A stretch of DNA of 42,079 nucleotides from an uncultured SAR86 cluster bacterium (GTDB lineage: Bacteria > Pseudomonadota > Gammaproteobacteria > Magnimaribacterales > D2472). The stretch is taken from assembly GCA_902622845.1 (NCBI GenBank), contig CACNRI010000003.1, positions 1 to 42,079 on the forward strand, written 5' to 3'. Positions 1-10,500 of this stretch are shown here, piece by piece. The notes under the pieces are model-generated. The model had not been told where the DNA came from and did not search any database. It worked only from the letters and a program-made list of their open reading frames with translations. Position 1 is the stretch's first letter. Every line of letters begins with the position of its first letter. A program made the position numbers and the translations under genes.

Positions 1-45
1 ATATAAGCAATAGGTTTTTATAAAAAAAGTTAAAAAGTTTCAATT

Positions 46-95
46 TTGTTACATTAATCTTTATGAATAATGTTTTTTTATTCTTGTTACATTAA
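46..95. repeat. 12-bp direct repeat upstream of the SDR gene
   Basis: The 12-mer TTGTTACATTAA occurs at 46-57 and again at 84-95. Similarity continues beyond each copy, with TATGAA 6 to 8 bases downstream of both. The two copies start 38 bp apart, between the window edge and the SDR start. They could be tandem regulator sites or duplicated promoter elements: TTGTTA at 84-89 is 17 bases from TATTTT at 107-112. The repeat is read directly; the regulatory role is inferred. Confidence 0.45.
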
Positions 96-126
96 AATAT
101 ATGAAATATTTTTTTGGAGAACACTT

Positions 127-897
127 ATGGATCTTAATGGAAAAGTTGCTTTGGTTACAGGTGGTGCTTCTGGTTTAGGGCAAGCAACTGTTGAAAACTT
201 TGTTGCTGCTGGGGCAAAAGTCGTAATCCTTGATATTAATGAAGATAATGCGAACAAGATAATAGAAAATCTTGGTGCTGATAAGGTTTCCTTTATTTCA
301 ACAAATATTATGGAAGAAGATCCAGTTGTATCAGCTATCAATAAAATCAAAAATGAGCATGGTGCACTTCATATTGCAGTTAACTGTGCTGGGACAGGTT
401 ACCCAGGAAGGATTTTAGGTAAAGAGGCGCCACATCCTTTGGATGCCTTTCAGTTCATTATTAATCTAAACCTTGTTGGAACATTCAATGTAATGAGAAT
501 TGCAGCTGAACTAATGGATAAAAATGAGGCTGATGAAGGTGGAGAAAAAGGAGTTATTATTAATACTGCCTCAGTTGCTGGTTATGAAGGCCAAATAGGT
601 CAATCCGCATACAGTGCCTCTAAGGCAGGAGTTATTGGATTAACTATAACCGCGGCTAGAGACTTAGCAAGACATTCAATTAGAGTTTGTACAATTGCGC
701 CCGGTATATTTGACACACCATTAATGCAGCTTGCGCCTGACAAGGTTCGTGATCCTCTACTGGAGTCAACTCAGTTTCCTCACAGATTTGGCCAACCAAG
801 TGAATTTGGCCAATTAGCTGCACATATAGTTGAAAACCCTTATCTTAATGGAGAAACTATAAGACTAGATTCCGGTATGAGAATGAAGCCAAGATAA
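127..897 (+). CDS. 3-hydroxyacyl-CoA dehydrogenase-like SDR (HSD17B10 type)
   Basis: This 256-residue protein is a classical short-chain dehydrogenase. It has the N-terminal NAD-binding TGGASGLG motif near residues 10-17, an NCAG motif mid-protein, and the catalytic Ser and YSASK. Length and sequence pattern fit the type II 3-hydroxyacyl-CoA dehydrogenase group, which oxidises short and branched 3-hydroxyacyl-CoAs with NAD+ in the cytoplasm. The ATG at 127 is chosen over an upstream ATG at 70 because GGAGA at 116-120 sits six bases before it and the SDR fold starts there. The stop overlaps the next start by one base (TAATG), so the two genes are probably translationally coupled. Their pairing suggests short acyl-CoA metabolism. 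The exact substrate is not determined. Confidence 0.88.
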   Translation: MDLNGKVALVTGGASGLGQATVENFVAAGAKVVILDINEDNANKIIENLGADKVSFISTNIMEEDPVVSAINKIKNEHGALHIAVNCAGTGYPGRILGKEAPHPLDAFQFIINLNLVGTFNVMRIAAELMDKNEADEGGEKGVIINTASVAGYEGQIGQSAYSASKAGVIGLTITAARDLARHSIRVCTIAPGIFDTPLMQLAPDKVRDPLLESTQFPHRFGQPSEFGQLAAHIVENPYLNGETIRLDSGMRMKPR

Positions 898-1880
898 TGG
901 AATATAAAGCCTACTATGTTGAAGAAAGAGATGGAGTTTTTTCATCATCTATTCAAAGTCTTGAAATACCTGAACCGCATGATGGTGAGTTGTTAATAAG
1001 TGTTTCTTACTCATCTCTAAATTATAAAGATGCTCTTTGTGCAACTGGTGTCAAAGGTGTAGCTGCATCTTATCCATTTGTGCCCGGCATTGATGCTGTT
1101 GGGACTGTAGCCAAATCTAATTCAGATGCATTCCATGAGGGAGATAAAGTTATTTGTTCAGGTTATAAGCTTGGAATGAGTGCTAATGGAGGATTTGGTA
1201 GCTTGATTTGTGTTCCTGCAGATTGGGTTGTCCATCTTCCAAGTGCTATGTCAGATTTTGAGGCTATGTCATATGGTGTAGCTGGATTAACATCAGCAGC
1301 ATGTGTTAAATCTATTTTAGATAAAGGGGTCATTGATACTTTACCAATTGCTGTATCAGGAGCAACCGGTGGAGTTGGCTCAGTTGCTGCTGGAATCTTG
1401 AGTAAAATTGGTTTTTCTGTAACTGCTATAACCGGAAAATCATCTGAAGAGGGCTTTTTAAAGAATATTGGATGTGATCATTTTATAAATAGAGATGACT
1501 TTCTTGAGGGCGGTGTTCGTCCATTAGATAAAACTGCATTTGGAGGAGGTGTTGATGCAGTTGGTGGAGAAATCCTTGCAAAAATGCTTTCTCAAACAGC
1601 TCAAAAGGGATCAATTGCATGTTGTGGGAATGTTGCTGGCGCATCATTTCAATCTTCAGTTTTTCCATTTATTTTAAGAGGTATTTCTCTAATAGGTATT
1701 GACTCAGCGGAATCATCAATTGAGCTTAAAAAACATCTTTGGGAAAAATTAGCAGATGATTGGAAATTAGATTTATCAGAACAAACAAAGACTATACAAT
1801 TGGATGAATTAGATTCTGAGATTGAAAAAATTTTAAATGGATTACAACTCGGTAGAGTGGTTATTAAACACGGAGATTAA
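897..1880 (+). CDS. acuI: AcuI/YhdH-family acrylyl-CoA reductase (quinone oxidoreductase-like)
   Basis: This is a zinc-free medium-chain dehydrogenase of 327 residues. The N-terminal SSLNYKDAL and PFVPGIDAVG segments and the nucleotide-binding SGATGGVGS (about residues 154-162) are hallmarks of the YhdH/AcuI branch. Members reduce acryloyl-CoA to propionyl-CoA with NADPH. In marine bacteria that role is linked to 3-hydroxypropionate and DMSP breakdown. It is coupled by a one-base overlap to the SDR upstream. No DMSP lyase or demethylase is visible nearby, so a general acrylate-detoxifying role is as likely as DMSP catabolism. The family is secure; the physiological substrate is inferred. Confidence 0.85.
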   Translation: MEYKAYYVEERDGVFSSSIQSLEIPEPHDGELLISVSYSSLNYKDALCATGVKGVAASYPFVPGIDAVGTVAKSNSDAFHEGDKVICSGYKLGMSANGGFGSLICVPADWVVHLPSAMSDFEAMSYGVAGLTSAACVKSILDKGVIDTLPIAVSGATGGVGSVAAGILSKIGFSVTAITGKSSEEGFLKNIGCDHFINRDDFLEGGVRPLDKTAFGGGVDAVGGEILAKMLSQTAQKGSIACCGNVAGASFQSSVFPFILRGISLIGIDSAESSIELKKHLWEKLADDWKLDLSEQTKTIQLDELDSEIEKILNGLQLGRVVIKHGD

Positions 1881-1881
1881 T

Positions 1882-2013
1882 ATGTCAGATGATTTTGAAA
1901 AATTTTACGAAAATAAAGAATCTAATGAAGACTCAAAATCAGATGCTAGAGTCGCTTTAGTTTTGGTAATTTGTTTTGTAGCTGCAGCTCTTTTTTGGGT
2001 TTCAGGACAGTAA
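1882..2013 (+). CDS. 43-residue single-pass membrane protein
   Basis: A small gene starts with ATG one base after the acuI stop and ends one base before the convergent trxB stop. The first 22 residues are acidic and polar. They are followed by one hydrophobic helix (about residues 24-41, starting RVALVLVICF) and a three-residue tail. The preceding gene end supplies CGGAG about six bases upstream of the ATG as a ribosome binding site. No function is recognised. Support comes from its snug fit between neighbours and the clean charged-then-hydrophobic layout. Confidence 0.6.
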   Translation: MSDDFEKFYENKESNEDSKSDARVALVLVICFVAAALFWVSGQ

Positions 2014-2014
2014 T

Positions 2015-2950
<936 letters not shown>

Positions 2951-3007
2951 TTAAGAAGTAAAATTATAGTTCAATTATGAAGAAATTATATTAAAGAACT
3001 AATATAA

Positions 3008-5347
3008 TTGATATTTAGGAGAATAATAATTGCTATCAAAAAAGTAAAAACTGATAAACAATTCAAGACCTTTTCCACCAGTTTCCTTGGTTTTGGTCTT
3101 CTGGGCCTTTCAATTTATATACTTATTTCTCTTCTTTCCTATAATGCTGCAGATTCCGGTTTTTATTATCAAACCAGTGACCCAGTTATCTTGAATCTTG
3201 GAGGACCGCTTGGGGCAGTAATATCCGATTTCTTGTTGTCTACAATGGGAATTGGTTCCTATCTTTTACTTGCTTTAATTTCTCTGTGGTCCTTTGAATC
3301 TATTGCAAAATCACTATTGTCATTTGCTGGACCATTAAGATTAATTGGGGGATTAATTTCTCTAATTTGCTTCATGGCTCTGAGCGAATTTTATATTTCT
3401 GGTGAGTCATTTCCTCAAGATTCATCCGGAGGAATTATAGGGAAGTTTATTTTTTTAAATTTTGTAAAAGTTTTTGGATTAATAGGCAGTCTTTTATTTT
3501 TAGTGATTTTTATGATTCCGTCATTAACGCTAGCATTAAATATTTCATGGCCATCTCTATTTACATATATTGGGAAATTAATTATCAAGTTAACCTCGTT
3601 TCTTAAATTAATACTCATAAATGTTTTTAAGCTAATAGAAAATTTCATCTCAGTATTTTTTATGGGTGTAAAAAATTTATTAAAAAAAATAAAGGATATT
3701 AAAAAAGATAAGCAGATGGAGTCTTCAGCGGTAAAATCTGTAAAAACTTCTTCAAAAAAATCTCCTGAGATAAAAGTTGTTCCTAAAACTCAAAGCGTAA
3801 TAAATCTTAAAAACGATAAACCTGAAGAAAATCTTGATTTACCCCAATCGGACATGGACGAAGATAAGGAACCTGTTACAAAAATGCCAAGCACTGAGCT
3901 TTTAGATAGGGCATTAGATGATGGTGAATCTCTAAGTAAGGAGGATCTGGAATCTCTATCAGAGCTTCTTGAAATCAAGTTAGATGAATTTGGAATTGAA
4001 GCAGAGGTTGTCTCAGTTTTACCAGGTCCAGTTGTAACTAGATTTGAGATTCAACCAGCTCCTGGCACAAAAGCAAACAAAATTACGAACATTGCTCAAG
4101 ATATTGCTAGATCTCTTGCAGTTAGCAGTGTAAGAGTCGTTGAAGTTATTGAAGGTAAATCTGTTGTCGGCATTGAGATACCAAATACAAATAGAAAGAT
4201 GGTACGGTTGAAAGAGATTCTTGCATCTTCGGCTTTTGAGAATTCAAAATCACACTTATCTCTTGCTCTTGGGAAAGATATTGCTGGTAAAGCAGTTGTC
4301 GTTAATTTAGAAAAGATGCCTCATCTACTTGTTGCAGGAACAACAGGTTCAGGAAAATCGGTTGGGATCAATGCAATGTTACTTAGTTTGTTATTTAAAT
4401 CTGATCCCGAGGATGTGAGATTGATATTAATTGATCCAAAAATGTTAGAGCTTTCTGTATATGACGGAATCCCACATCTCCTGACGCCAGTAATAACAGA
4501 TATGTCTGACGCAGCAAATGGATTACGATGGTGTGTTGCTGAGATGGATAGAAGATATAAATTAATGTCTGCAATGGGAGTAAGAAATTTATCAAGCTTT
4601 AACTCAGCCGTTAAAGAAGCTTCCGAAAAAGGAGAGTCAATTCAGAATCCTTTAAAAGAAGATGAAGAAGAATTCCTAGAGGAACTCCCATCAATCGTGG
4701 TGGTTGTCGATGAGTTTGCAGATATGATGATGCTGGTTGGAAAAAAAGTTGAACATCTTATTGCTAGAATTGCCCAAAAAGCAAGGGCTGCTGGAATTCA
4801 TTTAATCCTAGCTACACAAAGACCTTCAGTGGATGTAATCACTGGATTAATTAAAGCTAATATCCCTACAAGAATTTCTTTTCAAGTTTCAACTAAAATA
4901 GACTCTAGAACAGTCTTAGATCAAGGAGGAGCTGAACAGCTTTTAGGATTCGGCGACATGTTATATCTTCCCGCAGGTCAAGGTGTTCCTGCAAGAGTTC
5001 ATGGTGCTTTCGTTGGTGATGATGAGGTACATAGAGTTGTTGATGATTGGAAAAAAAGAGGTACTCCAGACTTTGTTGATGAGATTACATCAGATCTCCA
5101 GGATACTGGCCCAATACCTGGATGGTCTAATGCATCTGGATCTGGTGAGGAGGATGATGAGCTCTATGATGAGGCTGTTAATTTTGTTATTGAATCCAGA
5201 AGAGCCTCCATTTCTGCTGTTCAAAGAAAGCTAAGAATTGGTTATAACAGGGCAGCAAGACTAATTGAATCCATGGAAGCAGCCGGATTAGTTTCCGAAA
5301 TGAGCTCAAATGGGTCAAGAGAAGTTTTAGTTCCAAAAAGAAATTAG
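3008..5347 (+). CDS. ftsK: DNA translocase FtsK
   Basis: FtsK is a hexameric DNA pump that clears chromosome termini at the division septum. Four hydrophobic helices fill roughly residues 20-190. A short basic/acidic linker (about 230-300) follows, then the motor with Walker A TTGSGKS (about 445-451) and Walker B ending VVVVDEF (about 563-570). A winged-helix gamma domain occupies the last 65 residues. At 779 residues the linker is much shorter than in E. coli. The coordinate given uses the first permitted start, TTG at 3008. However, AGGAG at 3017-3021 lies inside that reading. It is correctly spaced for an ATT codon at 3029, which would give 772 residues. lolA begins on the next base. Confidence 0.95.
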   Translation: MIFRRIIIAIKKVKTDKQFKTFSTSFLGFGLLGLSIYILISLLSYNAADSGFYYQTSDPVILNLGGPLGAVISDFLLSTMGIGSYLLLALISLWSFESIAKSLLSFAGPLRLIGGLISLICFMALSEFYISGESFPQDSSGGIIGKFIFLNFVKVFGLIGSLLFLVIFMIPSLTLALNISWPSLFTYIGKLIIKLTSFLKLILINVFKLIENFISVFFMGVKNLLKKIKDIKKDKQMESSAVKSVKTSSKKSPEIKVVPKTQSVINLKNDKPEENLDLPQSDMDEDKEPVTKMPSTELLDRALDDGESLSKEDLESLSELLEIKLDEFGIEAEVVSVLPGPVVTRFEIQPAPGTKANKITNIAQDIARSLAVSSVRVVEVIEGKSVVGIEIPNTNRKMVRLKEILASSAFENSKSHLSLALGKDIAGKAVVVNLEKMPHLLVAGTTGSGKSVGINAMLLSLLFKSDPEDVRLILIDPKMLELSVYDGIPHLLTPVITDMSDAANGLRWCVAEMDRRYKLMSAMGVRNLSSFNSAVKEASEKGESIQNPLKEDEEEFLEELPSIVVVVDEFADMMMLVGKKVEHLIARIAQKARAAGIHLILATQRPSVDVITGLIKANIPTRISFQVSTKIDSRTVLDQGGAEQLLGFGDMLYLPAGQGVPARVHGAFVGDDEVHRVVDDWKKRGTPDFVDEITSDLQDTGPIPGWSNASGSGEEDDELYDEAVNFVIESRRASISAVQRKLRIGYNRAARLIESMEAAGLVSEMSSNGSREVLVPKRN
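3017..3021 (+). promoter_or_regulatory. Ribosome binding site pointing to an ATT start for ftsK
   Basis: AGGAG lies seven bases before an in-frame ATT codon at 3029-3031. No ATG, GTG or TTG occurs in frame within the usual distance, and the TTG at 3008 lacks a purine-rich site upstream. ATT is a known rare initiation codon, as in infC of E. coli. The alternative is a TTG start with the motif present by chance. Confidence 0.5.
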
Positions 5348-5842
5348 ATGTATTTGAAGGCTTTACTTTTCTATTTTCTTTGTTTTAATATTTTTGCAAA
5401 TTCTCAGATTGATAATATCAATAATTTTCTCGATGCAAACAGATTCTCATATGAGCAAGTTACAGAAAATTCAAATGATGTAATTTCAGGCAAATTAATT
5501 TTAGATACACTACAAATTTACTTAGAAATTATTTCTCCATATAAGGAAAGCTATCTTATTAGTAAGAACTTTATTACCTATAACGATATTGATTTCTCGC
5601 AACAAAGAACATTTGAGTACTCTAAAAAAGATTTTCCAATAATCAGCATTATTTCTAAAAAGAAAATACCGCAAGATGATGATTCTCTCAATATACTCAC
5701 ACTTGAAGATTCTGTGTATGTTACAGATAAATTGACTAAGCAGATTTTCAAATTCTCTTTAAGAGAGGAAGAGACTTTAATTATCCAATTTAAAGATAGC
5801 TTTGGGGTTGGTAACTCAATATATCTTAATAAACTATCATGA
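5348..5842 (+). CDS. lolA: Outer-membrane lipoprotein carrier LolA
   Basis: A 164-residue protein with an N-terminal signal sequence (hydrophobic residues 4-17, cleavage likely near Ala-Asn-Ser). It is followed by a beta-rich domain with the LolA-like pattern of a short helix (NNFLDANRF) and alternating strands. LolA ferries lipoproteins across the periplasm from LolCDE to LolB. Sequence similarity alone is weak. The call leans on position: lolA follows ftsK and precedes serS in many gammaproteobacteria. It starts directly after the ftsK stop and overlaps crcB by four bases. The protein is shorter than E. coli LolA (about 200 residues). Confidence 0.75.
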   Translation: MYLKALLFYFLCFNIFANSQIDNINNFLDANRFSYEQVTENSNDVISGKLILDTLQIYLEIISPYKESYLISKNFITYNDIDFSQQRTFEYSKKDFPIISIISKKKIPQDDDSLNILTLEDSVYVTDKLTKQIFKFSLREEETLIIQFKDSFGVGNSIYLNKLS

Positions 5843-6195
5843 GTATTGTATTTATTGCGTTAGGGGGAGGGCTTGGAGCAGTATTAAGATTTTTGTTGAC
5901 TGAGTTCGTAAATAATAATGTTTCAAACTTAATACCCTTCGGAACACTCTCTGTAAATGTTCTAGGATGCTTTTTTATAGGGTGTGTTGCAGGTTTTTTT
6001 GCTAGCAAGTCATCGCCCATGTATTTCTTCTTTATTGTTGGGTTTCTTGGATCTTTTACAACTATGTCGGCATTTTCAATGCAAACAATTGATTTATTTA
6101 ATTCAAATGCTTTGAGCGCAATAACCTATGTTATTTTAACTTTTAGTTTTACAATAATTGCTACCTATATAGGTCTTACAATTTTTTCAAAATGA
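5839..6195 (+). CDS. crcB: Fluoride ion channel CrcB/Fluc
   Basis: This 118-residue protein has four hydrophobic helices and the family signatures: GGGLGAVLRF at the N-terminus, GTLSVNVLGCF around residues 35-45, and GFLGSFTTMSAFS around 70-82. Fluc channels are dual-topology dimers that export fluoride across the inner membrane. The start overlaps the lolA stop (ATGA), and its own stop overlaps serS by four bases. It is therefore translated as part of the ftsK-lolA-crcB-serS run. There is no room for a fluoride riboswitch directly upstream. Confidence 0.93.
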   Translation: MSIVFIALGGGLGAVLRFLLTEFVNNNVSNLIPFGTLSVNVLGCFFIGCVAGFFASKSSPMYFFFIVGFLGSFTTMSAFSMQTIDLFNSNALSAITYVILTFSFTIIATYIGLTIFSK

Positions 6196-7439
6196 TTGAT
6201 ATAAATCTACTTAGAACAGATCCTGAAAAGGTAAAGAATAATCTCAAAACCAAAAACTATGACTTAGATACTGAGTTGTTTGGTGAAATAGAATCTAAAA
6301 GAAAAACTCTGCAAACAGAAGTTGAAGATTTGAAAGGTCTCAAGAATAAGTTATCTAAAGATTTTGGGGAGCTCAAAAAAAATAATCAAGACACAGCTGA
6401 ATTATCCAACCAATTAGAAGAAATTAAAGAAAATCTTCTTAAAAAGGAAGAATTACTAGATAAAACATTTATTGATTTAAATGATTTTCTATTGGATATC
6501 CCAAATATTCCTCATGAAGATGTTCAGCCGGGAAATAGTGAAGAGGACAATAAAGTTATTAAAACCCATGGAGAAGTACTCAAGAGAGATTCCATTGATC
6601 ATCTTGAGATAGCATCTGATATAGACACAGAATCTGCTGTTAAACTTGTTGGTGCAAGATTTACAGTTTTAAAGAATGACATAGCCAAACTTCATAGAGC
6701 GCTTATTTCGTTTATGCTTGATGTTGCTGAAAAAAATGGTTATGAGGAGCGATATGTTCCCTACATTGCAAATTCTCAAAGTCTTACCGGGACAGGTCAA
6801 CTTCCAAAATTTGAAGAAGATCTTTTCAAAGTATCTGAAGATTTATTTCTTATTCCAACAGCTGAGGTTCCATTAACAAACCTTTTTGCTGATTCAATAC
6901 TTCAGGATGATGAACTGCCAATTAAGGTAACATCCCATACACCTTGCTTTAGGTCAGAAGCTGGAAGTTATGGAAAAGATACTAAAGGTTTAATTAGACA
7001 GCATCAATTTGAAAAAGTAGAAATAGTTCAAGTTGTCCATCCAAATGATTCTGATGCCGCGCTTGAGAGTTTATTAGAAAACGCTGAGGAAATACTCCAG
7101 TTACTAGATCTGCCTTATCAAGTTGTTCAATTATGCGGAGGTGACTTAGGCTTTTCATCAGCAAAAACATATGACATAGAAGTTTGGATACCTAGTCAAA
7201 ACAAGTATAGAGAAATATCTTCATGTTCCAATTTTTCTGACTTCCAATCGAGAAGGTCTAAAATTAGATTAAATATTGGAGGAGAGAAAACTCTACCACA
7301 CACTTTAAATGGGTCAGCATTGGCAGTAGGCAGAACATTAGTGGCAATAATTGAAAATTTTTATGATGGAAAAAACTCTATTATCATTCCAAATGTCCTT
7401 CAAAAGTACCTAAATAAGGACCTTATTAGGACTAATTAG
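6192..7439 (+). CDS. serS: Seryl-tRNA synthetase
   Basis: This class II synthetase of 415 residues charges tRNA-Ser and tRNA-Sec. The N-terminal arm (about residues 30-105) is a charged coiled coil. Motif 2 appears as the FRSEAGSYGKDTKGLIRQHQ region (about 252-271) and motif 3 as NGSALAVGRTLVAIIEN near the C-terminus. Its length is close to the family norm, and the start overlaps the crcB stop. It ends the run of housekeeping genes. No clear hairpin terminator follows before the TBDR promoter. Confidence 0.97.
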   Translation: MIDINLLRTDPEKVKNNLKTKNYDLDTELFGEIESKRKTLQTEVEDLKGLKNKLSKDFGELKKNNQDTAELSNQLEEIKENLLKKEELLDKTFIDLNDFLLDIPNIPHEDVQPGNSEEDNKVIKTHGEVLKRDSIDHLEIASDIDTESAVKLVGARFTVLKNDIAKLHRALISFMLDVAEKNGYEERYVPYIANSQSLTGTGQLPKFEEDLFKVSEDLFLIPTAEVPLTNLFADSILQDDELPIKVTSHTPCFRSEAGSYGKDTKGLIRQHQFEKVEIVQVVHPNDSDAALESLLENAEEILQLLDLPYQVVQLCGGDLGFSSAKTYDIEVWIPSQNKYREISSCSNFSDFQSRRSKIRLNIGGEKTLPHTLNGSALAVGRTLVAIIENFYDGKNSIIIPNVLQKYLNKDLIRTN

Positions 7440-7470
7440 TTATTTGTCACAATATTGTTGAATTTTCTTG

Positions 7471-7498
7471 TTGAAGCAATCTGAAATAGGCGTAGAAT
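7471..7498 (+). promoter_or_regulatory. Candidate sigma70 promoter for the Oar-like TBDR
   Basis: TTGAAG at 7471-7476 and TAGAAT at 7493-7498 are separated by 16 bases, in the 95-base gap after serS. The predicted transcript would have a leader of about 30 bases ending in AAGAGGAG before the ATG at 7535. A match by eye in AT-rich DNA is weak evidence. Confidence 0.4.
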
Positions 7499-7534
7499 AA
7501 TAGTAACCCCTAAACGGATATTAAGAGGAGTATT

Positions 7535-10500
7535 ATGAAAAAAATATTAATTTCTTTATCAGTTTTCTTTATCGGCTTTTCTTTTGCTGCGAATGACACG
7601 TCTTCTTCTATTTCTGGTTCTGTTAATGTTCCAGGAGCTACAATTACAGTAGAACACGTACCAACTGGCAGTACTAAGTCTTCTACCGCTAATGACTCTG
7701 GTAACTTTAACTTTTCCGGTTTAAGACCGGGTGGCCCATATGTTGTTACTGCAAGCGCTGCAGGTTTCAATTCGGAAAGGGTCGACAATGTTTATCTCAC
7801 CCTAGCTGAATCAAATTCTTTTGACGTTGTGCTTGTTAGCTCATCTGCAATTGAGGATGTGGTAGTTACAGGTGTTAGATCTGGTATCGTATCTTCTGGT
7901 CCTGGATCAACCATTACTGAGGAAGACATTGCATTAACTGCATCCATCGACAAAGGTCTTGGTGATTTCTTGAAGCGTGATTCAAGATTTGCTGTACAAG
8001 GTTCTTTCAGAGACGTGCAAATCTCTGCTCTTGGAGCAAATAATAGATACAACAACTTTACTATTGATGGAGTTGCTGCAAATGATCCACTAGGCTTGAA
8101 CGCTAATGGATTTGCATCTGTTAGAAACCCTATTAGTGTTGAAACATTGGCTCAGATTAGAGTTGATTTTGCTCCATACAGTGTTACAAAAGGTAACTTT
8201 GGTGGTGCAAATATTAATGCCGTAACTAAGTCAGGAACAAATGAGTTCTCTGGTAAAGTTTATGGTTATGAAACTGATCAAGACAATGTTGGTGACGTTA
8301 ATGGAGAGCCTATTAATCAGTTTGCTGATGAAACAAAAGGTTTTGTTTTTGGTGGGCCAATAATTGAAGATAAAATGTTCTTTTTTGTCGGTTATGAGGA
8401 GTCTGAAAGATTTTCACCTAGTAACTCACAGCCAATAGCTGCAGAGGATGAAGCTGAACTTCTTCAAATCAAAGATTTCCTTATGCAGAGATATAACTAT
8501 GATGCTGGATGGCCTATATTTAATGCGCCACCTGAGTCACAAGAACAGACATTGGTTAAGCTTGACTATAACGTCAATGATAATCATAGATTAGAGTTTA
8601 TTTATCAGGATACTCAAGATATAAATATAAGAGAGTATGATAGACCTAATTTAAACTATGTCTTTTCTTCTCATTACTACGTTTACCCAATTGATAGACA
8701 AAAAGAAACTATTTCTTATATTGGTGACTTAAGTGATGATCTGTCAGTAGAAGCTAAATATACAGGTATTAGTTACAAGAATGACCAAGATTCACTTGGT
8801 GGTGAAAACTTTGGACATCACAGGATAACTCTCCAAAGCGGTGAGTATGTTTATCCAACAAGTGAGCAGTACAGAAGTGCTAACGAAACAAATATCGACG
8901 AAGATATCTTAAATTTAAAAGCTACACTTCTTAGAGGTAATCATACAATCTCAGTTGGTTATGACTATCATGAGAAATTTGTTTCGAATCTATTTATTGC
9001 ATTTGAAAACGGTAGATGGAGATGGGATAGCGTTGATGATTTTGTTAACGGTAACCTCGATGGTTTAAATACCTTATTAGTTATTAAGCCTGTTGATGGT
9101 AATTTAATGACTGGTGCTGCGATAGTAGATATTGAGATGTCAACCTTCTATATTGAGGACGTTGTTGATGTGAGTGATATTTTAACTCTTAACTTTGGTG
9201 TAAGAGTGGATTCAATTGATCAGCCAAGGAATGTAGGAAGTGAAAATGCCGCTTTTGAAGCTCTTGCTGGTTTCTCAAATACAACTCCTCTGGATTCTCA
9301 AGTTATCCAACCACGTTTTGGATACAAGCTTGATATTTCTGACACAAAACTAATTAGTGGAATGGATAGAATTGAAGGAGCCGAACTCTCCGGTGGTATT
9401 GGAATATTTTCAGGTAGAGTTCCTCAAGTGTGGATGACGAACCCTGCTGCTAATACTGGTGTTGCTACCGTATTTGCAGGCAGCTGGATGATGGACTTTG
9501 ATGGAATAGACATTAGAGATTATTATGATGGTCTAAATTTGCAAGCATTACTTCCAGACTCTGCAGCAAATGAATATGGACCTAATTCCGATCTTTCTGC
9601 ATATGCAGGTGCTGGACCCGCAGTAGCAAACCATCCTGACTTTAATGTTCCATCTGATCTTAAAATGTCTATTGATCTAGACCTTTATCTAAGAGGCGGA
9701 GCAAGATTATCCATGAACTACATTAAGAGTGAAGTTCAAGATGCAGTTAACTTTACGGATCTAGGTGTTGAAAATAGTGATGTTGTTCAGGTTGCTGCAG
9801 ATGGAAGAACTATTTATTCTGAAGAATATACTCAAAATATTGTCATGAGTAATACTAGCAAAGGTGGAATGGAAGCATTCACAATGTCTATTGACAAACA
9901 ATTTGATAATGGAATTAATGCTTTTGCAAGTTACACAAATACTGACTCTGATTCACTATGGGACGGATCACAAGCCAGAGCTCAATCTCTTTATAGAGGT
10001 ACCGCAAGAGCTGATGCTTTAACTCCAAGTCTTGGTGAATCTGCTTGGAATACTGATCATAGATTAATTGCAGGTCTTGATTATGTTATGAATGAAGGCT
10101 CAAATAGAGCAACAACATTCTCACTATTCTGGAATGCTCAATCTGGTAGACCATACAGTTATACTTGGAGAAGATATTCTTTATTTGACTATGATGATAA
10201 TGTTCTAGCATATATCCCTGGTGCAAATGATCCAAATGTCGTTTATAGCGGCATTAGTGAGGCAGCAGTACTTAGTCATATTGAGAAGCTTGGATTATCT
10301 GATAGAGCAGGGTCTATAGCTCCAAGAAATATCGGTAATGGTGACTACTATAGATCACTTGATATGAGAATTGCTCAAGAGATTCCTGGCTTTATGGATG
10401 ATGATAAATTCGTACTTTACTTTGATGCTGTTAATGTACTTAACTTCTTCAATGATTCTGATGGTGTAAGATACTTTAAAGGTAGCACTCAAGAGATTCT

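Noticed and set aside
5700-5838. Fluoride riboswitch before crcB
   Set aside because: crcB starts inside the lolA gene, and no riboswitch-like structure was found in the coding sequence before it.
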